Notes: a model not told the origin generated them from the sequence alone. A stretch of DNA of 64,000 nt from Fusobacteriales bacterium (GCA_020063625.1 JAICDD010000001.1:62001-126000); one strand, 5' to 3'; shown: positions 24,450-35,460, counted from the stretch's first letter. Numbers and translations: made by a program.

Positions 24450-25271
24450 CTACTCTTCATGCAATTTATCTATTATAGTTTCAAGTTGTGTTTCAATACT
24501 TGCATCTACTCTTCCCATTTGTGTTTCTATTACACATCCACCAGGAGTCAAACTTTTATCTTCTAAAATATTAAATTCTTCTATATTATAAAATTTACTT
24601 TTCATCTCTTCTTTTAATTCTTTTGCATACTGTACTTGTTCCCAATTTACATAAATAGTAATTTTAGGAGAAACAGATATGTTTTTTAATGCTTCTAATA
24701 GATTTTGTTTTAATATTTCTTTATTTTTTACTTCTACTTTTATAACTTTTTCTGCTATTTTTATTATTAAGTTTATTATTTCTTCTTTAGAGTTGTTTAA
24801 CATAATCTCTTTTTCATTCATAGCTTCTTCTAATACTCTTTGAACATTAGAAAAAACATTACTAGAATTTAATAAAACTTGATTTTTACCAGCTTCATAT
24901 CCTTCTTTGTACCCTTCATCCCAAGCTTTTGCTTTTATATCATTACTTTCTTTTTCTGCTTCTGCTCTTGCTTCTTCTATTATTCTATAAGCTTCATTTT
25001 CTGCTTCATTTTTTAAGCTTTCCATTTGCATTTCTAATTCTTTTAGTTCTTGTCGTTTTGCAAGTAATATTTCATCTAATTCAAAAGTATCAAGTTCATC
25101 TTTTTCTTCAAATTCTTCATATTTTTCATCTTCATATTCTAATTCGCTATCTATATTTTGTAAACTTTTTTCTATTTTTTCATTTTCTTGTGTAGCTATA
25201 TGTTTTTTATGTTTAATCACTACAGGTTCTGTATTTTTTTTTACAAAATTCCCCTTAATTACATTAAACAA
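24450..25271 (-). CDS. fliH: flagellar assembly protein FliH
   Basis: 273 residues: N-terminal MFNVIKGNFVKKN matches the usual FliH opening (SN-IK...V), a long Glu/Lys coiled coil (about 55-125), then a V-type-ATPase-E-like C-terminal domain (KAWDEGYKEGYEAG near 120, GGCVIETQMGRVDASIETQL near 240). FliH binds and regulates FliI. The start codon is TTG overlapping the end of fliG by 8 bases, so translation is coupled. Confidence 0.93.
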   Translation of the reverse strand: MFNVIKGNFVKKNTEPVVIKHKKHIATQENEKIEKSLQNIDSELEYEDEKYEEFEEKDELDTFELDEILLAKRQELKELEMQMESLKNEAENEAYRIIEEARAEAEKESNDIKAKAWDEGYKEGYEAGKNQVLLNSSNVFSNVQRVLEEAMNEKEIMLNNSKEEIINLIIKIAEKVIKVEVKNKEILKQNLLEALKNISVSPKITIYVNWEQVQYAKELKEEMKSKFYNIEEFNILEDKSLTPGGCVIETQMGRVDASIETQLETIIDKLHEE

Positions 25272-26268
25272 TTAGCTCATCCTCACTTCCTCTAGCTATT
25301 TGAATTTCACCTGATTCTTCAAGTTTTCTTACAACAGCAACAATTCTTTGTTGAGCTTCTTGTACATCTCTTACTCTTACAGGTCCAGTGTATTCCATAT
25401 CTTCACGTAAGTTATCTGCTGCTCTTTTAGACATGTTTTTAAATATTTTTTCAGCTACTTCTTCACTTGCACCTTTTAATGCCATAGTAAGATCTTTATT
25501 TTCTACATTTTTAAGTACTTGTTGTACTGATTTATCATCAAGTAAGATAAGGTCTTCAAATACAAACATTTTCTTTTTAACTTCTTCTGCTAACGATGCT
25601 TCTGCCTCTTCTAATCCTTCTATAATAGTTTTTTCAGTTGTTCTATCTACATTATTTAATATTTCAACTAATGCATCTATACCACCTGTCATAGTATAAT
25701 CTTGACCCATAACAGTTGAAATTTTTCTCTCTAAAATTCTTTCTACTTCTCTTATCATTTCTGGAGATGTTCTTTCCATTTGTGCTATTCTTCTAGCTAT
25801 ATCTATTTGCTTTTCTGAAGGTAAATGAGACATTATCTCTCCAGCTTTATCTGAAGGTAAATACGATATAATTAATGCTATAATTTGAGGATGTTCCCCT
25901 GATATAAAGTTAAGTATTTGTTCTGATTCTGTTCTTTGAATAAAGTCAAAAGGTCTAACTTGTAGATTTGATGTAAGTTTTGTAATAATTTCTACTGCTT
26001 TACTTTCACCTACAGCTTTTTGAAGTAACTCTCTTGCATAATTTATACCACCTTGTGATATATATTGCTGAGCTACCATCATCTCATTAAACTCTTCATA
26101 TACTTTTTCTTTTTGATCTAATTGTACTTTATTAACTTTTGCTATTTCAAATGTTAAGTCTTCTATTTCATCAGGTTTTAAATATTTAAAAACTTCAGCA
26201 GCTGCATCTTGTCCCAAAGCTATCATAAGTATTGCTGCTTTCTGTTTCCCTGTTAATTTTTCTGCCAA
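25264..26268 (-). CDS. fliG: flagellar motor switch protein FliG
   Basis: 334 residues of rotor protein that binds FliF, FliM and the stator. Visible: N-terminal GKQKAAILMIALG, the EHPQ motif in ISGEHPQIIALI near 128, the middle armadillo domain, and the C-terminal torque helix with its charged pattern (GASEEVAEKIFKNMSKRAAD near 270). The start is TTG after AGGGGGAAAG; no ATG is near. Its presence with FliF shows a real rotor. Confidence 0.97.
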   Translation of the reverse strand: MAEKLTGKQKAAILMIALGQDAAAEVFKYLKPDEIEDLTFEIAKVNKVQLDQKEKVYEEFNEMMVAQQYISQGGINYARELLQKAVGESKAVEIITKLTSNLQVRPFDFIQRTESEQILNFISGEHPQIIALIISYLPSDKAGEIMSHLPSEKQIDIARRIAQMERTSPEMIREVERILERKISTVMGQDYTMTGGIDALVEILNNVDRTTEKTIIEGLEEAEASLAEEVKKKMFVFEDLILLDDKSVQQVLKNVENKDLTMALKGASEEVAEKIFKNMSKRAADNLREDMEYTGPVRVRDVQEAQQRIVAVVRKLEESGEIQIARGSEDELIV

Positions 26269-26280
26269 TTTTCTTTCCCC

Positions 26281-27882
26281 CTAATCTTCCATTAACCAAT
26301 TTCTTAATAAATTGGCTACTTCTTCAGGTTTTTGAATTGCTATTTGTCTAATTTGATTTTCTTGATCTGCTCTCTCTTGCTCTTCTATACTTAATGCTTC
26401 CTCATTTAAATTTATATCATCTAGTTGAGGTAATAGATCAGCAATTGCTTTTTCTTCTTTCTCTTTAATTCTTTTATTTTCAAGTCTTCTAAATAATAAG
26501 AATGCTCCTGCAGCTATTATTAAAGTAATAATAACAAAATAAATACCTATTAATTGATATTTTTTCCATTTTTCTTCTTCTGCAATAGAAGCGTTATATC
26601 TTTTTGCTATTTCAAAGTTAAATGGTAAAATTGTAACATTTATTTTATCTCCTCTAGTTTCATCAAAACCTACTGCAGTTTTTACCATATTTTCAAATTG
26701 AGTTATTTCTGCTTGTGTTATATTTTCTTTATCTTTAAAATATACAGAATCTTTATTCAGTGTAACTGATACTGTCATTCTTTTTATATTACCAGTTGAT
26801 TTTTCATAAACTGTATTCTTTTTGTCTAATTCATAATTTTTTACAATATTACTTTCTTTATAATTACTACTGCTACTGCTTTGTTCTTCTCCCACGTATC
26901 CTGGTATATTACTTGTTGTTCCTGGTACTCCACTAGCTGTATCATCTCCACTACCAGTTACCTCTTTTAAGTTATTTTGCTCGCTTCTTACTAATCCTTG
27001 TGTAAGTTGTTCTCCTGATACTGTTGGTGTTGTATAGCTTTCTGTTTGATAAGTTTCTTTATTAAAATCTAACTCTACACTTACTTTTACTCTATAATTT
27101 CCACCACCAAGAACATTTAATACTCCATTAGCACTTCTTTCTAATTTTTTTTCTATTTCTTGTTGCAATTCTATTCTTTTTTTAGAAGCTAAAGACCCTT
27201 CTTCTGAAAAATCAACCATATCTGAAAGTATATTTCCTGTTGTATCTACTACTTCTACATTTTCTTTTGGTAAGTTTTCAATAGCTCCTGCTACTAATAC
27301 AATAATACTTTTAATATTTTCTTCTTTTAATGTCTCAAATGGCTCTAATTCTATTAATACAGATGCTTTTGCTTCTGTTTTTTCATCAGCAAAAGGACTG
27401 TTATTTGCTGGTGTTATATTTACTACTGCTCTTTTTACTTGACTAAGTGATTTTATAGTCTTTTCTAATTCTCCTTTTTGTGCTCTTAAAAACATCATTT
27501 GTTTATCAAATTCAGTAGCTCCTATTTTTGAACTGTCAAATATTTCAAAACCTACTGCTGAATCTGGTAAAACTCCCTCTTTACTAAGGTCTAATCTAAT
27601 AGAATATTTTTGCTCTTTAGGTACTTCTATTACTGTGCCATTACCTGTAATTCTATATGTAACACCTCTTTTATCTAAACTTGCTTTTATTTTTGCAGCA
27701 TCTTTTGATTCTAATTCAGTAAATAAAGGTTCGTATGATACTTTACTACTTAACACAAAAAATAAAATTAAAAAAGTCAATAAACTTCCTAACAAAAAAA
27801 ATATTGTAATCTTTTGTATTTTAGTTAAATTTTTCCAAATTGTTGTAAACTGATTTTTTATTCTTTCGAAAAACTCATTCAT
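26281..27882 (-). CDS. fliF: flagellar MS-ring protein FliF
   Basis: 533 residues: N-terminal transmembrane helix (about 24-46), periplasmic ring-building motifs (VSYEPLFTELESKDAAKI, EIFDSSKIGATEFDKQM, ELEKTIKSLSQVKRAVV), a Ser/Gly-rich loop around 310-340, second transmembrane helix (about 447-467), and a C-terminal FliG-binding tail ending EVANLLRNWLMED. It forms the MS ring, the base on which the motor assembles. Confidence 0.97.
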   Translation of the reverse strand: MNEFFERIKNQFTTIWKNLTKIQKITIFFLLGSLLTFLILFFVLSSKVSYEPLFTELESKDAAKIKASLDKRGVTYRITGNGTVIEVPKEQKYSIRLDLSKEGVLPDSAVGFEIFDSSKIGATEFDKQMMFLRAQKGELEKTIKSLSQVKRAVVNITPANNSPFADEKTEAKASVLIELEPFETLKEENIKSIIVLVAGAIENLPKENVEVVDTTGNILSDMVDFSEEGSLASKKRIELQQEIEKKLERSANGVLNVLGGGNYRVKVSVELDFNKETYQTESYTTPTVSGEQLTQGLVRSEQNNLKEVTGSGDDTASGVPGTTSNIPGYVGEEQSSSSSNYKESNIVKNYELDKKNTVYEKSTGNIKRMTVSVTLNKDSVYFKDKENITQAEITQFENMVKTAVGFDETRGDKINVTILPFNFEIAKRYNASIAEEEKWKKYQLIGIYFVIITLIIAAGAFLLFRRLENKRIKEKEEKAIADLLPQLDDINLNEEALSIEEQERADQENQIRQIAIQKPEEVANLLRNWLMED

Positions 27883-27904
27883 TTTTTATTTCCTCCAAAT
27901 AATA

Positions 27905-28201
27905 TTAAATCTGCATTTTTGCGAACTCTTGATATCCTTCAATAACTTTGTTTCTTACTTCTGTTACAAATAATAATGCTATTTCAGCTTTTTGACTTGC
28001 TATCATGACCTCGTGCAGATTATCTGTTTTCCCTGTTAAAAAATCAGTTGTTAAATTATCTGATTTAATTTTTAATTCATTAGCTTCATTAATTGCATTT
28101 TTTAGATAATCGCTAAATTTTTCTGTCCCTGTTTTTGTATTTTTATTTAATTCAGTTTGATTAAAAACCCCATTTATTTTATTTGTAGACTTTACTATCA
28201 T
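27905..28201 (-). CDS. fliE: flagellar hook-basal body protein FliE
   Basis: 98 residues. The C-terminal half carries the FliE pattern NLHEVMIASQKAEIALLFVT followed by EVRNKVIEGYQEFAKMQI. FliE is the junction between MS ring and rod. It lies in the canonical flgB-flgC-fliE-fliF order. Confidence 0.93.
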   Translation of the reverse strand: MIVKSTNKINGVFNQTELNKNTKTGTEKFSDYLKNAINEANELKIKSDNLTTDFLTGKTDNLHEVMIASQKAEIALLFVTEVRNKVIEGYQEFAKMQI

Positions 28202-28212
28202 TTATACCCCTC

Positions 28213-28665
28213 CTACTTACCTATTTGAAGTGCTGCTGTAGCCATACTTTTAGCATTTGTTACTACAGTAGCATTTGCTTCATATGCTCTTTGTGCAGTA
28301 ATCAAGTCTACCATTTCATTTATTGTATTTACATTTGGCATAGCAACATAACCTTTTTCATTTGCATTTGGGTGATTAGGATCATATACATATCTAAAAG
28401 GTGTTTTATCTTCTACTACTTTTGCTACTCTTACACCTTCACTTTTTGATATAGTTGCACTTTTACTATCTATATTTATATTCATTGGTACTTTTAATTC
28501 TTTTTTTAGTTTTTCTTCAAATACAACCATTTTTCTTCTATAAGGTCCACCGTCTTCTGTTACAGTTGTATTAGCATTAGCTATATTATCTGCTATAATA
28601 TCCATTCTAAATCTTTCTGCTGTCATTCCTGAAGCAGCTTTATTCATAATATTAAATACACCCAT
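28213..28665 (-). CDS. flgC: flagellar basal-body rod protein FlgC
   Basis: 150 residues with the rod signature near the N-terminus (ADNIANANTT, about 25-34) and the C-terminal motif VNTINEMVDLITAQRAYEAN, followed by ATVVTNAKSMATAALQIGK. Proximal rod component. Ribosome site AGGAGG is strong. Confidence 0.96.
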   Translation of the reverse strand: MGVFNIMNKAASGMTAERFRMDIIADNIANANTTVTEDGGPYRRKMVVFEEKLKKELKVPMNINIDSKSATISKSEGVRVAKVVEDKTPFRYVYDPNHPNANEKGYVAMPNVNTINEMVDLITAQRAYEANATVVTNAKSMATAALQIGK

Positions 28666-28683
28666 ATTTATTTCCTCCTATTT

Positions 28684-29088
28684 CTACTTAGATTTTATAA
28701 CAGATTTTAACAATGAAAAATCTTGTGATATTCTTGTAATAGCTGTTTGATATCTAATATTATTTTTTGCTTGTTCTACTTTTTCTTTTTCAATATCCAC
28801 ATTATTTTTATCATTTCTCATAATAGTATTTTTTTCTACTACTTCTACTGGTTTTACATCATTTAAACTCACTGTGTTAATTTTTATATGTTTTGAATTT
28901 GTTGTTGTTCCTTCTAGAGCTTTATTTTCTCCAAGAGCTGTATTCAGATATTTTTCAAACTCTACATCTTTTCTTTTGTAATTAGGTGTGTTAACATTTG
29001 CAATATTATTTGCTATTGCTTCAGCTCTTTTATTATATGCGTCTAATCCTTTTTCTAATATAGTAAATCTGTTGTCAAAAAGTTTCAT
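28684..29088 (-). CDS. flgB: flagellar basal-body rod protein FlgB
   Basis: 134 residues with the rod motif IANNIANVNTPNYKRKDVEF (about 24-43) and the C-terminal helix NNIRYQTAITRISQDFSLLK. Proximal rod component. It starts the flagellar block, only 31 bases after popT, with AAGGAGG. No dedicated promoter is visible between the two, so the flagellar genes appear to be read from upstream. Confidence 0.94.
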   Translation of the reverse strand: MKLFDNRFTILEKGLDAYNKRAEAIANNIANVNTPNYKRKDVEFEKYLNTALGENKALEGTTTNSKHIKINTVSLNDVKPVEVVEKNTIMRNDKNNVDIEKEKVEQAKNNIRYQTAITRISQDFSLLKSVIKSK

Positions 29089-29119
29089 GACTTTCCTCCT
29101 TAAAGATTCTTATCTACTT

Positions 29120-29923
29120 TTAAGAAATTTTATATACAATAAAACTCCCTAAAATAATTGCTATAATATCTAAAATAATCATTGAAAAAGTAATTCCAGG
29201 ATAAATCTCTATTATAGATGCTAAAATAAGTCCAATTATAAATAAAATAGTTTGTTCTCTGTATTTTTTTAATAAGAAATCAATAACTCTTGCAAATATA
29301 ACTATCCCTAATACAGCTCCTATCGCAATCACTGATAATGGTAATATTTCAAGATTATTTACAAATCCTATTACATTATGATATTCTCCTAATAATAGTA
29401 ATATTAACGAACCTGATACCCCTGGCATTACCATTGTTCCTGCAGCTATTATACCACAAAAAAACAGTTTAATTAAGTATATCATACTCATATTAATTAT
29501 ACTACTTTCAATTCTTTGAAAACCCTTAAAATATCCTAAAGCCGTTACAATAATTATTCCTGCTAATAAAAATATAAAATTAATACTTTTTAATTTTACT
29601 TTTTCTTTTTTAAAAATAAAAAAAACAGATGGTATTATAAGTCCTATAAAGAAAAAATTTGTTGCTTCACTATAATTATTATACATATATTCAATAATTT
29701 TTGAAAAAATTAATATTCCAATAATGACTCCTATACCTATCTGAACTAAAAATTTAATAAATTCTATTCTTTTTTTGTTATCTACTTCAAAAAATTCACC
29801 TATTGCTTCTGTTAATTTATCGTAAATTCCTAATATAAAAGCTAAGGTTCCTCCTGATACTCCAGGAATAATATTTGCTGCTCCTATTGCACTTCCTTTT
29901 AGTATGTTTTTAATGTACTCCAT
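29120..29923 (-). CDS. popT: DUF368 (PopT-type) undecaprenyl-phosphate translocase
   Basis: 267 residues, about eight transmembrane segments arranged as an inverted repeat. The two hallmark loops are NIIPGVSGGTLAF near 17 and GTMVMPGVSGSLILL near 160. DUF368 proteins (PopT) recycle the lipid carrier C55-P across the inner membrane for cell-wall and LPS synthesis. It overlaps aroQ by 14 bases. The envelope role fits the operon head gene mreC. Confidence 0.87.
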   Translation of the reverse strand: MEYIKNILKGSAIGAANIIPGVSGGTLAFILGIYDKLTEAIGEFFEVDNKKRIEFIKFLVQIGIGVIIGILIFSKIIEYMYNNYSEATNFFFIGLIIPSVFFIFKKEKVKLKSINFIFLLAGIIIVTALGYFKGFQRIESSIINMSMIYLIKLFFCGIIAAGTMVMPGVSGSLILLLLGEYHNVIGFVNNLEILPLSVIAIGAVLGIVIFARVIDFLLKKYREQTILFIIGLILASIIEIYPGITFSMIILDIIAIILGSFIVYKIS

Positions 29924-30362
29924 CTATATTCCCCTCATTTTCTTTTATGTATTCTATTGCCATTAAATATCCAATATCTCCAAATCCAGATAGCTTTCCT
30001 ACCACAATATCTGAAATAACAGACTTATGTCTAAACTCTTCTCTTTTATACACATTTGTCATATGTACTTCTATTGTTGGAATTTTCACAGATAATAAAG
30101 CATCTCGAATAGCAATACTATAATGTGTAAACGCACCTGGATTAAATATTATATAATCTATGTCTTCAAAATATGCTTGTTGAATTCTATTTACAATTTC
30201 TCCTTCAATATTTGATTGATAATCTAAAATTTCATAATTATATTTTTGAGCTCTAATTTTTATTCTATTTATTATATCGTCTAAAGTCTTATCTCCATAA
30301 AGACTCTTTTCTCTTTTTCCTAAAAAATTTAAATTAACTCCATTAATAACTAGTATTTTCAT
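29910..30362 (-). CDS. aroQ: type II 3-dehydroquinate dehydratase
   Basis: 150 residues. Shikimate-pathway step from 3-dehydroquinate to 3-dehydroshikimate. Visible: NGVNLNFLGKREKSLYG (the usual NGPNLN has V for P), catalytic Tyr 22-23 region, NPGAFTHYSIAIRDAL near 74, and EVHMTNVYKREEFRHKSVIS near 98 with the active His. The remaining motifs are intact. Confidence 0.95.
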   Translation of the reverse strand: MKILVINGVNLNFLGKREKSLYGDKTLDDIINRIKIRAQKYNYEILDYQSNIEGEIVNRIQQAYFEDIDYIIFNPGAFTHYSIAIRDALLSVKIPTIEVHMTNVYKREEFRHKSVISDIVVGKLSGFGDIGYLMAIEYIKENEGNIDGVH

Positions 30363-30373
30363 AACATTATCCC

Positions 30374-30826
30374 CTATTTCTTTATAGTTTCTATCTCTTT
30401 AATAAAAGATTTCAAATCATCAAATTTTTTATACACTGAAGCAAATCTTACATATGCTACTTCATCTATTTTTTTTAATTTCTCCATTATTAATTCCCCT
30501 AAAAAAGAGCTCTTTATCTCTCTTTTATTTGATTTTTCTTCTATTTCCATCTCTATTTCATCTACTATTTTTTCTAACTCTTCTCTTTTTATATCTCTCT
30601 TTATTGTCGCCCTTAAAAGTCCTCTTAAAACTTTATCTCTATCAAAATCTTCTTGACTTCCATCTCTTTTTACTACATGTATTGGCAATCTTTCTACTCT
30701 TTCATATGTAGTAAATCTTTCTCCACAATTTATACATTCTCTTCTTCTTTTTATAGAAAAACCTTCTTGATAATTTCTACTATCTATTACTTTACTATCT
30801 TCTGATTTACAATATGGGCATCTCAT
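30374..30826 (-). CDS. nrdR: transcriptional repressor NrdR
   Basis: 150 residues: N-terminal zinc ribbon (CPYCKSEDSKVIDSR, then CINCGERFTTYE) and an ATP-cone domain (about 46-136, starting HVVKRDGSQEDFDRDK). It represses ribonucleotide reductase genes by binding NrdR boxes in response to dATP. No NrdR box or nrd gene is seen nearby. Confidence 0.96.
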   Translation of the reverse strand: MRCPYCKSEDSKVIDSRNYQEGFSIKRRRECINCGERFTTYERVERLPIHVVKRDGSQEDFDRDKVLRGLLRATIKRDIKREELEKIVDEIEMEIEEKSNKREIKSSFLGELIMEKLKKIDEVAYVRFASVYKKFDDLKSFIKEIETIKK

Positions 30827-30834
30827 ATAATCAC

Positions 30835-31302
30835 CTATGCTTTTTCTTCTATATCAATTAATTCTAATATTTCTTTTGAAGTTTTTGCATTAATAAGTTT
30901 ATTTCTAAAGCTCTCTTCTCTTATTAATCTAGATATTCTAGCTAATATTTTTAAATATATTTTACTTTCTGATGAAGGTGAAGCAAAGATAAAAAACAGT
31001 TTTACTTTTTCTCCATCTAATGATTCATACTCTATTGGATTTTTTACTCTAACAAAAGCAATAGTTAACTTATTTGCAGCTTTAGTTTTTGCATGTGGAA
31101 TAGCTACTCCTTTTCCTATTCCTGTTGTACCTAATAATTCTCTTTCATTTAAATCCTTATAACACTCTTCTTTATCTGTTATATTATTTGAAAGTGATAA
31201 TATTTCTGAAAATTTATTTAATGCATCTTTTTTATTCTCTACTTCTAAATCTAATTTTATAAGCTTCTCTTCCATAAAATCAGTAATTTTAACTAACTCC
31301 AT
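30835..31302 (-). CDS. PTS EIIA domain protein, fructose/PtsN type
   Basis: 155 residues forming one complete EIIA-Fru/Ntr domain, with the phospho-acceptor His in GIGKGVAIPHAKT near 71 and the tail RISRLIREESFRNKLINA. No EIIB or EIIC is fused or adjacent, which favours a regulatory PtsN-like role over sugar uptake. It overlaps recO by 14 bases, with its ribosome site inside recO. Confidence 0.88.
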   Translation of the reverse strand: MELVKITDFMEEKLIKLDLEVENKKDALNKFSEILSLSNNITDKEECYKDLNERELLGTTGIGKGVAIPHAKTKAANKLTIAFVRVKNPIEYESLDGEKVKLFFIFASPSSESKIYLKILARISRLIREESFRNKLINAKTSKEILELIDIEEKA

Positions 31303-32014
31303 TTAAAAAATTCCTCCTCATTAACTGCGTAAAATCAATTTTTATATGTAAGTGATAATTAATATATTTTTCTAATATAATAATTATTGTAATTATCTCT
31401 TTTTCATCAAATTTTAACTTATTTATTCCCTCAATGTCAACATTAAATAACTTTTTAAAATATTTTACTTGCTCTTGGTTTAATTTTATTGCGTTATAAT
31501 TATTAGAATTTGCTATTTTACCATTTATAATATCAAATATATTTCCTTTTTCTATATCAAACATAATTCCTTCATATTTTATTATATTAAATAAATACAC
31601 TGTAATCATTATATATATATTTATTAAATTTTCTTCTTTGTTTAGATATATTAAAGCTTTTTTGCTCATATTATAGAATTTTTTTATTAAATTTTCTTCT
31701 ATATTAATAGAATTTAAAACAAATAATATATAGTAAAGTAAATTAATTTTATCTAAATCCATATAGATTTTATTTAAATATTTATTTATTTCAAAAGATT
31801 TTAAGTTATATTTATTATTATTTTGATAAATACAATATTCTGCTATAACACCTAATTCTGTTGCATTTATATCTCTATTTTTACTTTTTCTTATTCCTTT
31901 TACAAATATTTCTAGTACTCCCAAATCTTTTGAAAACAATTTTACAATTCTATCAGATTCATTAACATCTGTTTTTTTTATTACTATACATTCTGTATTT
32001 ATTCTTTTTTTCAT
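31289..32014 (-). CDS. recO: DNA repair protein RecO
   Basis: 241 residues: N-terminal OB fold (TECIVIKKTDVNESDRIVKL and GVLEIFVKGIRKSKNR) followed by the helical domain. RecO loads RecA on SSB-coated DNA with RecR. The usual CxxC zinc site is absent, as in many AT-rich relatives. Sequence is very Ile/Asn/Lys rich. Its ribosome site is weak. Confidence 0.85.
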   Translation of the reverse strand: MKKRINTECIVIKKTDVNESDRIVKLFSKDLGVLEIFVKGIRKSKNRDINATELGVIAEYCIYQNNNKYNLKSFEINKYLNKIYMDLDKINLLYYILFVLNSINIEENLIKKFYNMSKKALIYLNKEENLINIYIMITVYLFNIIKYEGIMFDIEKGNIFDIINGKIANSNNYNAIKLNQEQVKYFKKLFNVDIEGINKLKFDEKEIITIIIILEKYINYHLHIKIDFTQLMRRNFLNGVS

Positions 32015-32031
32015 TGTTTTTATTATTTTTC

Positions 32032-32553
32032 CTATTCAAATATTTTTTCATCAATACTACTATCTATTTCTATATTAAAAAATTTTATTTTTTTTATAAG
32101 AACATTTTTTTCATATATTTCAATTAATTTAGGAAATTTTATTTCTGATATTTCTGATACCTCTCTAATTAAAATACTATATCCATTATCATATTCAACT
32201 TTAACATTTATATTTTCTTCTATATTAAAATCATTTTTTATAAAATTAATATAATCTAATATAGTATCTTCTTCAATAGGCTCTTCTATATATTGGTCAA
32301 ATAAAGGATAATAAGTTTTTTTGATTTTATCATTATAAATATATTTCTCACCTTTATTTACTTCTGGGAAAGTAATTTCCTTATATAATTTATCTGGAAA
32401 TTTTACAATTAAATTATATTTTTTTACTTTTATATCTTTTTCTAAATAAGTACTTTCTTCTACAAAACTTTTAAAGCTTTTTAAATTTTTTAATTCATTA
32501 CTATAAATAAACGTACTAAAAATTATAAATAATATAAAAAATATTTTTTTCAT
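32032..32553 (-). CDS. exported LolA-like outer-membrane lipoprotein carrier
   Basis: 173 residues with a clear signal peptide (MKKIFFILFIIFSTFIYS). The rest resembles the LolA half-barrel: LKSFKSFVEES, then KKYNLIVKFPDKLYKEITFP and GEKYIYNDKIKKTYYPLFDQ, the segment in which LolA-type proteins hold the acyl chain. This would chaperone lipoproteins through the periplasm. Identity is low; confidence rests on strand order and context after mreC. Confidence 0.65.
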   Translation of the reverse strand: MKKIFFILFIIFSTFIYSNELKNLKSFKSFVEESTYLEKDIKVKKYNLIVKFPDKLYKEITFPEVNKGEKYIYNDKIKKTYYPLFDQYIEEPIEEDTILDYINFIKNDFNIEENINVKVEYDNGYSILIREVSEISEIKFPKLIEIYEKNVLIKKIKFFNIEIDSSIDEKIFE

Positions 32554-32565
32554 AAGTATTCTCCT

Positions 32566-33360
32566 TTATTTTATGACTATAACTTCATATAATTCAAAAA
32601 TATTAAATGGAATTTTCACATAAATTGTTTTAAAAACTTCATTCTTTTTGTCTTCTACTTTTACTACATCACCTATATATATTCCTTTTTTATAAATATC
32701 GCTTATTCCTGAAGTATATACTTTGTCTCCAACTTTAATATCAATATCACTTGTTACATCTTCAATCTCTAATAGTTCTGATTTTGTTCCTTTTAATACT
32801 CCAAGTATACTGTTTTCTCCAATAATTACACTTGTATATATATTTTCTTTAGTTATCATTTCCACTACTGAGTTATTTTTATATACTTTTTTCACTTTTC
32901 CTAAAAGATTATTTTTATACAAAACAACTGAATCTTCTTTTATCCCATCATCTGACCCTTTATTTATAAAAAATTCATCATAAACACTTAATGCATCTCT
33001 AAAAGAAACATTTGCAATTAAAAAATCTTTTTTTATTTCTGTTTTTATATTTAATATTTTTTTTAATCTTTTATTTTCTTCAACAACATTTTTTAAATTA
33101 TTATTTTCTAAAATTAATTTATAATTTTCACTTTGCAATTTTTTATTTTCTTCAAGAATTAAATTTATATTTTTTATATTATCTACAGTATTTTTTGCTC
33201 CTCTAGAAACTTTATAAAAAAATATTTTAAAAGGTAATACTACTCCATTTATACTATTTTTTAATGTATTTAAAGGCATTTGAAATAATAATATAATTAT
33301 AACAAATAAAAATAAAAGTAATCTTAATCTTTTTCTTCTTTTTATGTCTTTTATTTTCAT
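32566..33360 (-). CDS. mreC: rod shape-determining protein MreC
   Basis: 264 residues: a short basic cytoplasmic tail, one transmembrane helix (about 12-31), a heptad coiled coil (about 62-105), and the two beta domains (VSFRDALSVYDEFFINKGSD, VGDKVYTSGISDIYKKGIYI, GDVVKVEDK). Links MreB filaments to penicillin-binding proteins in the periplasm. First gene of the long unit down to glpX. mreD does not follow. Confidence 0.94.
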   Translation of the reverse strand: MKIKDIKRRKRLRLLLFLFVIIILLFQMPLNTLKNSINGVVLPFKIFFYKVSRGAKNTVDNIKNINLILEENKKLQSENYKLILENNNLKNVVEENKRLKKILNIKTEIKKDFLIANVSFRDALSVYDEFFINKGSDDGIKEDSVVLYKNNLLGKVKKVYKNNSVVEMITKENIYTSVIIGENSILGVLKGTKSELLEIEDVTSDIDIKVGDKVYTSGISDIYKKGIYIGDVVKVEDKKNEVFKTIYVKIPFNIFELYEVIVIK

Positions 33361-33391
33361 ATAATTTGTTCTCCCAATTTAAGTTTATAAT

Positions 33392-33420
33392 ATTATATAA
33401 TAAATAAACCCTTTTGTAAA
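33392..33420 (-). promoter_or_regulatory. sigma-70 promoter of the mreC-glpX unit
   Basis: Minus-strand TTTACA (33420-33415), 17-bp spacer, TATAAT (33397-33392), 31 bases before the mreC start. Confidence 0.75.
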
Positions 33421-33424
33421 GTTT

Positions 33425-33458
33425 GCCTATAAAAAAAGGGAGTTTCCTCCCTTTTAAT
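33425..33458 (-). terminator. groEL terminator
   Basis: AAAAAAAGGGAG (33431 region) and CTCCCTTTT (33446 region) form a stem with a short loop and a T run on the minus strand, about 12 bases after the groEL stop. Confidence 0.85.
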
Positions 33459-33468
33459 TTCTCTATTT

Positions 33469-35121
<1,653 letters not shown>

Positions 35122-35135
35122 TTAATTAAAACAAA

Positions 35136-35405
35136 TTATTCAACTACAGCTAATATATCATCAATATTTAATAATAAATATTTTTCTTCTCCATCTTTTA
35201 TTTCAGTACCAGCATATTTTGAGTATACTACTTTATCATTTACTTTTAAATCTTCTAATTTTTCACCTTTTCCTAAAGCAATAACTTCTCCAATAGTAGG
35301 TTTTTCTTTAGATGATGAACTTGGTAAGATTAATCCACTTGCTGTTTTTTCTTCTAATTCAACAGGTTTTACTAATACTCTTTCACCTAATGGTTTAATT
35401 GTCAT
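35136..35405 (-). CDS. groES: 10 kDa co-chaperonin GroES
   Basis: 89 residues. [20 protein letters not shown] opening and mobile loop [14 protein letters not shown] (about 18-31). The ATG at 35405 follows AGGAGGGT; the frame upstream of it runs into the CIRCE and is untranslated leader. Confidence 0.98.
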   Translation of the reverse strand: MTIKPLGERVLVKPVELEEKTASGLILPSSSSKEKPTIGEVIALGKGEKLEDLKVNDKVVYSKYAGTEIKDGEEKYLLLNIDDILAVVE

Positions 35406-35433
35406 TTTTAAAACCCTCCTTTTCATTTTTTTA

Positions 35434-35460
35434 TTAGCACTCACTTCATAAGAGTGCTAA
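35434..35460. promoter_or_regulatory. CIRCE operator (HrcA binding site)
   Basis: Perfect TTAGCACTC (35434-35442), nine-base spacer, GAGTGCTAA (35452-35460), between the groE promoter and groES. It predicts repression by HrcA and heat induction. hrcA is not in the window. Confidence 0.96.

Noticed and set aside
35434-35460. groES extended N-terminus
   Set aside because: The upstream frame runs through the CIRCE operator and lacks GroES similarity.
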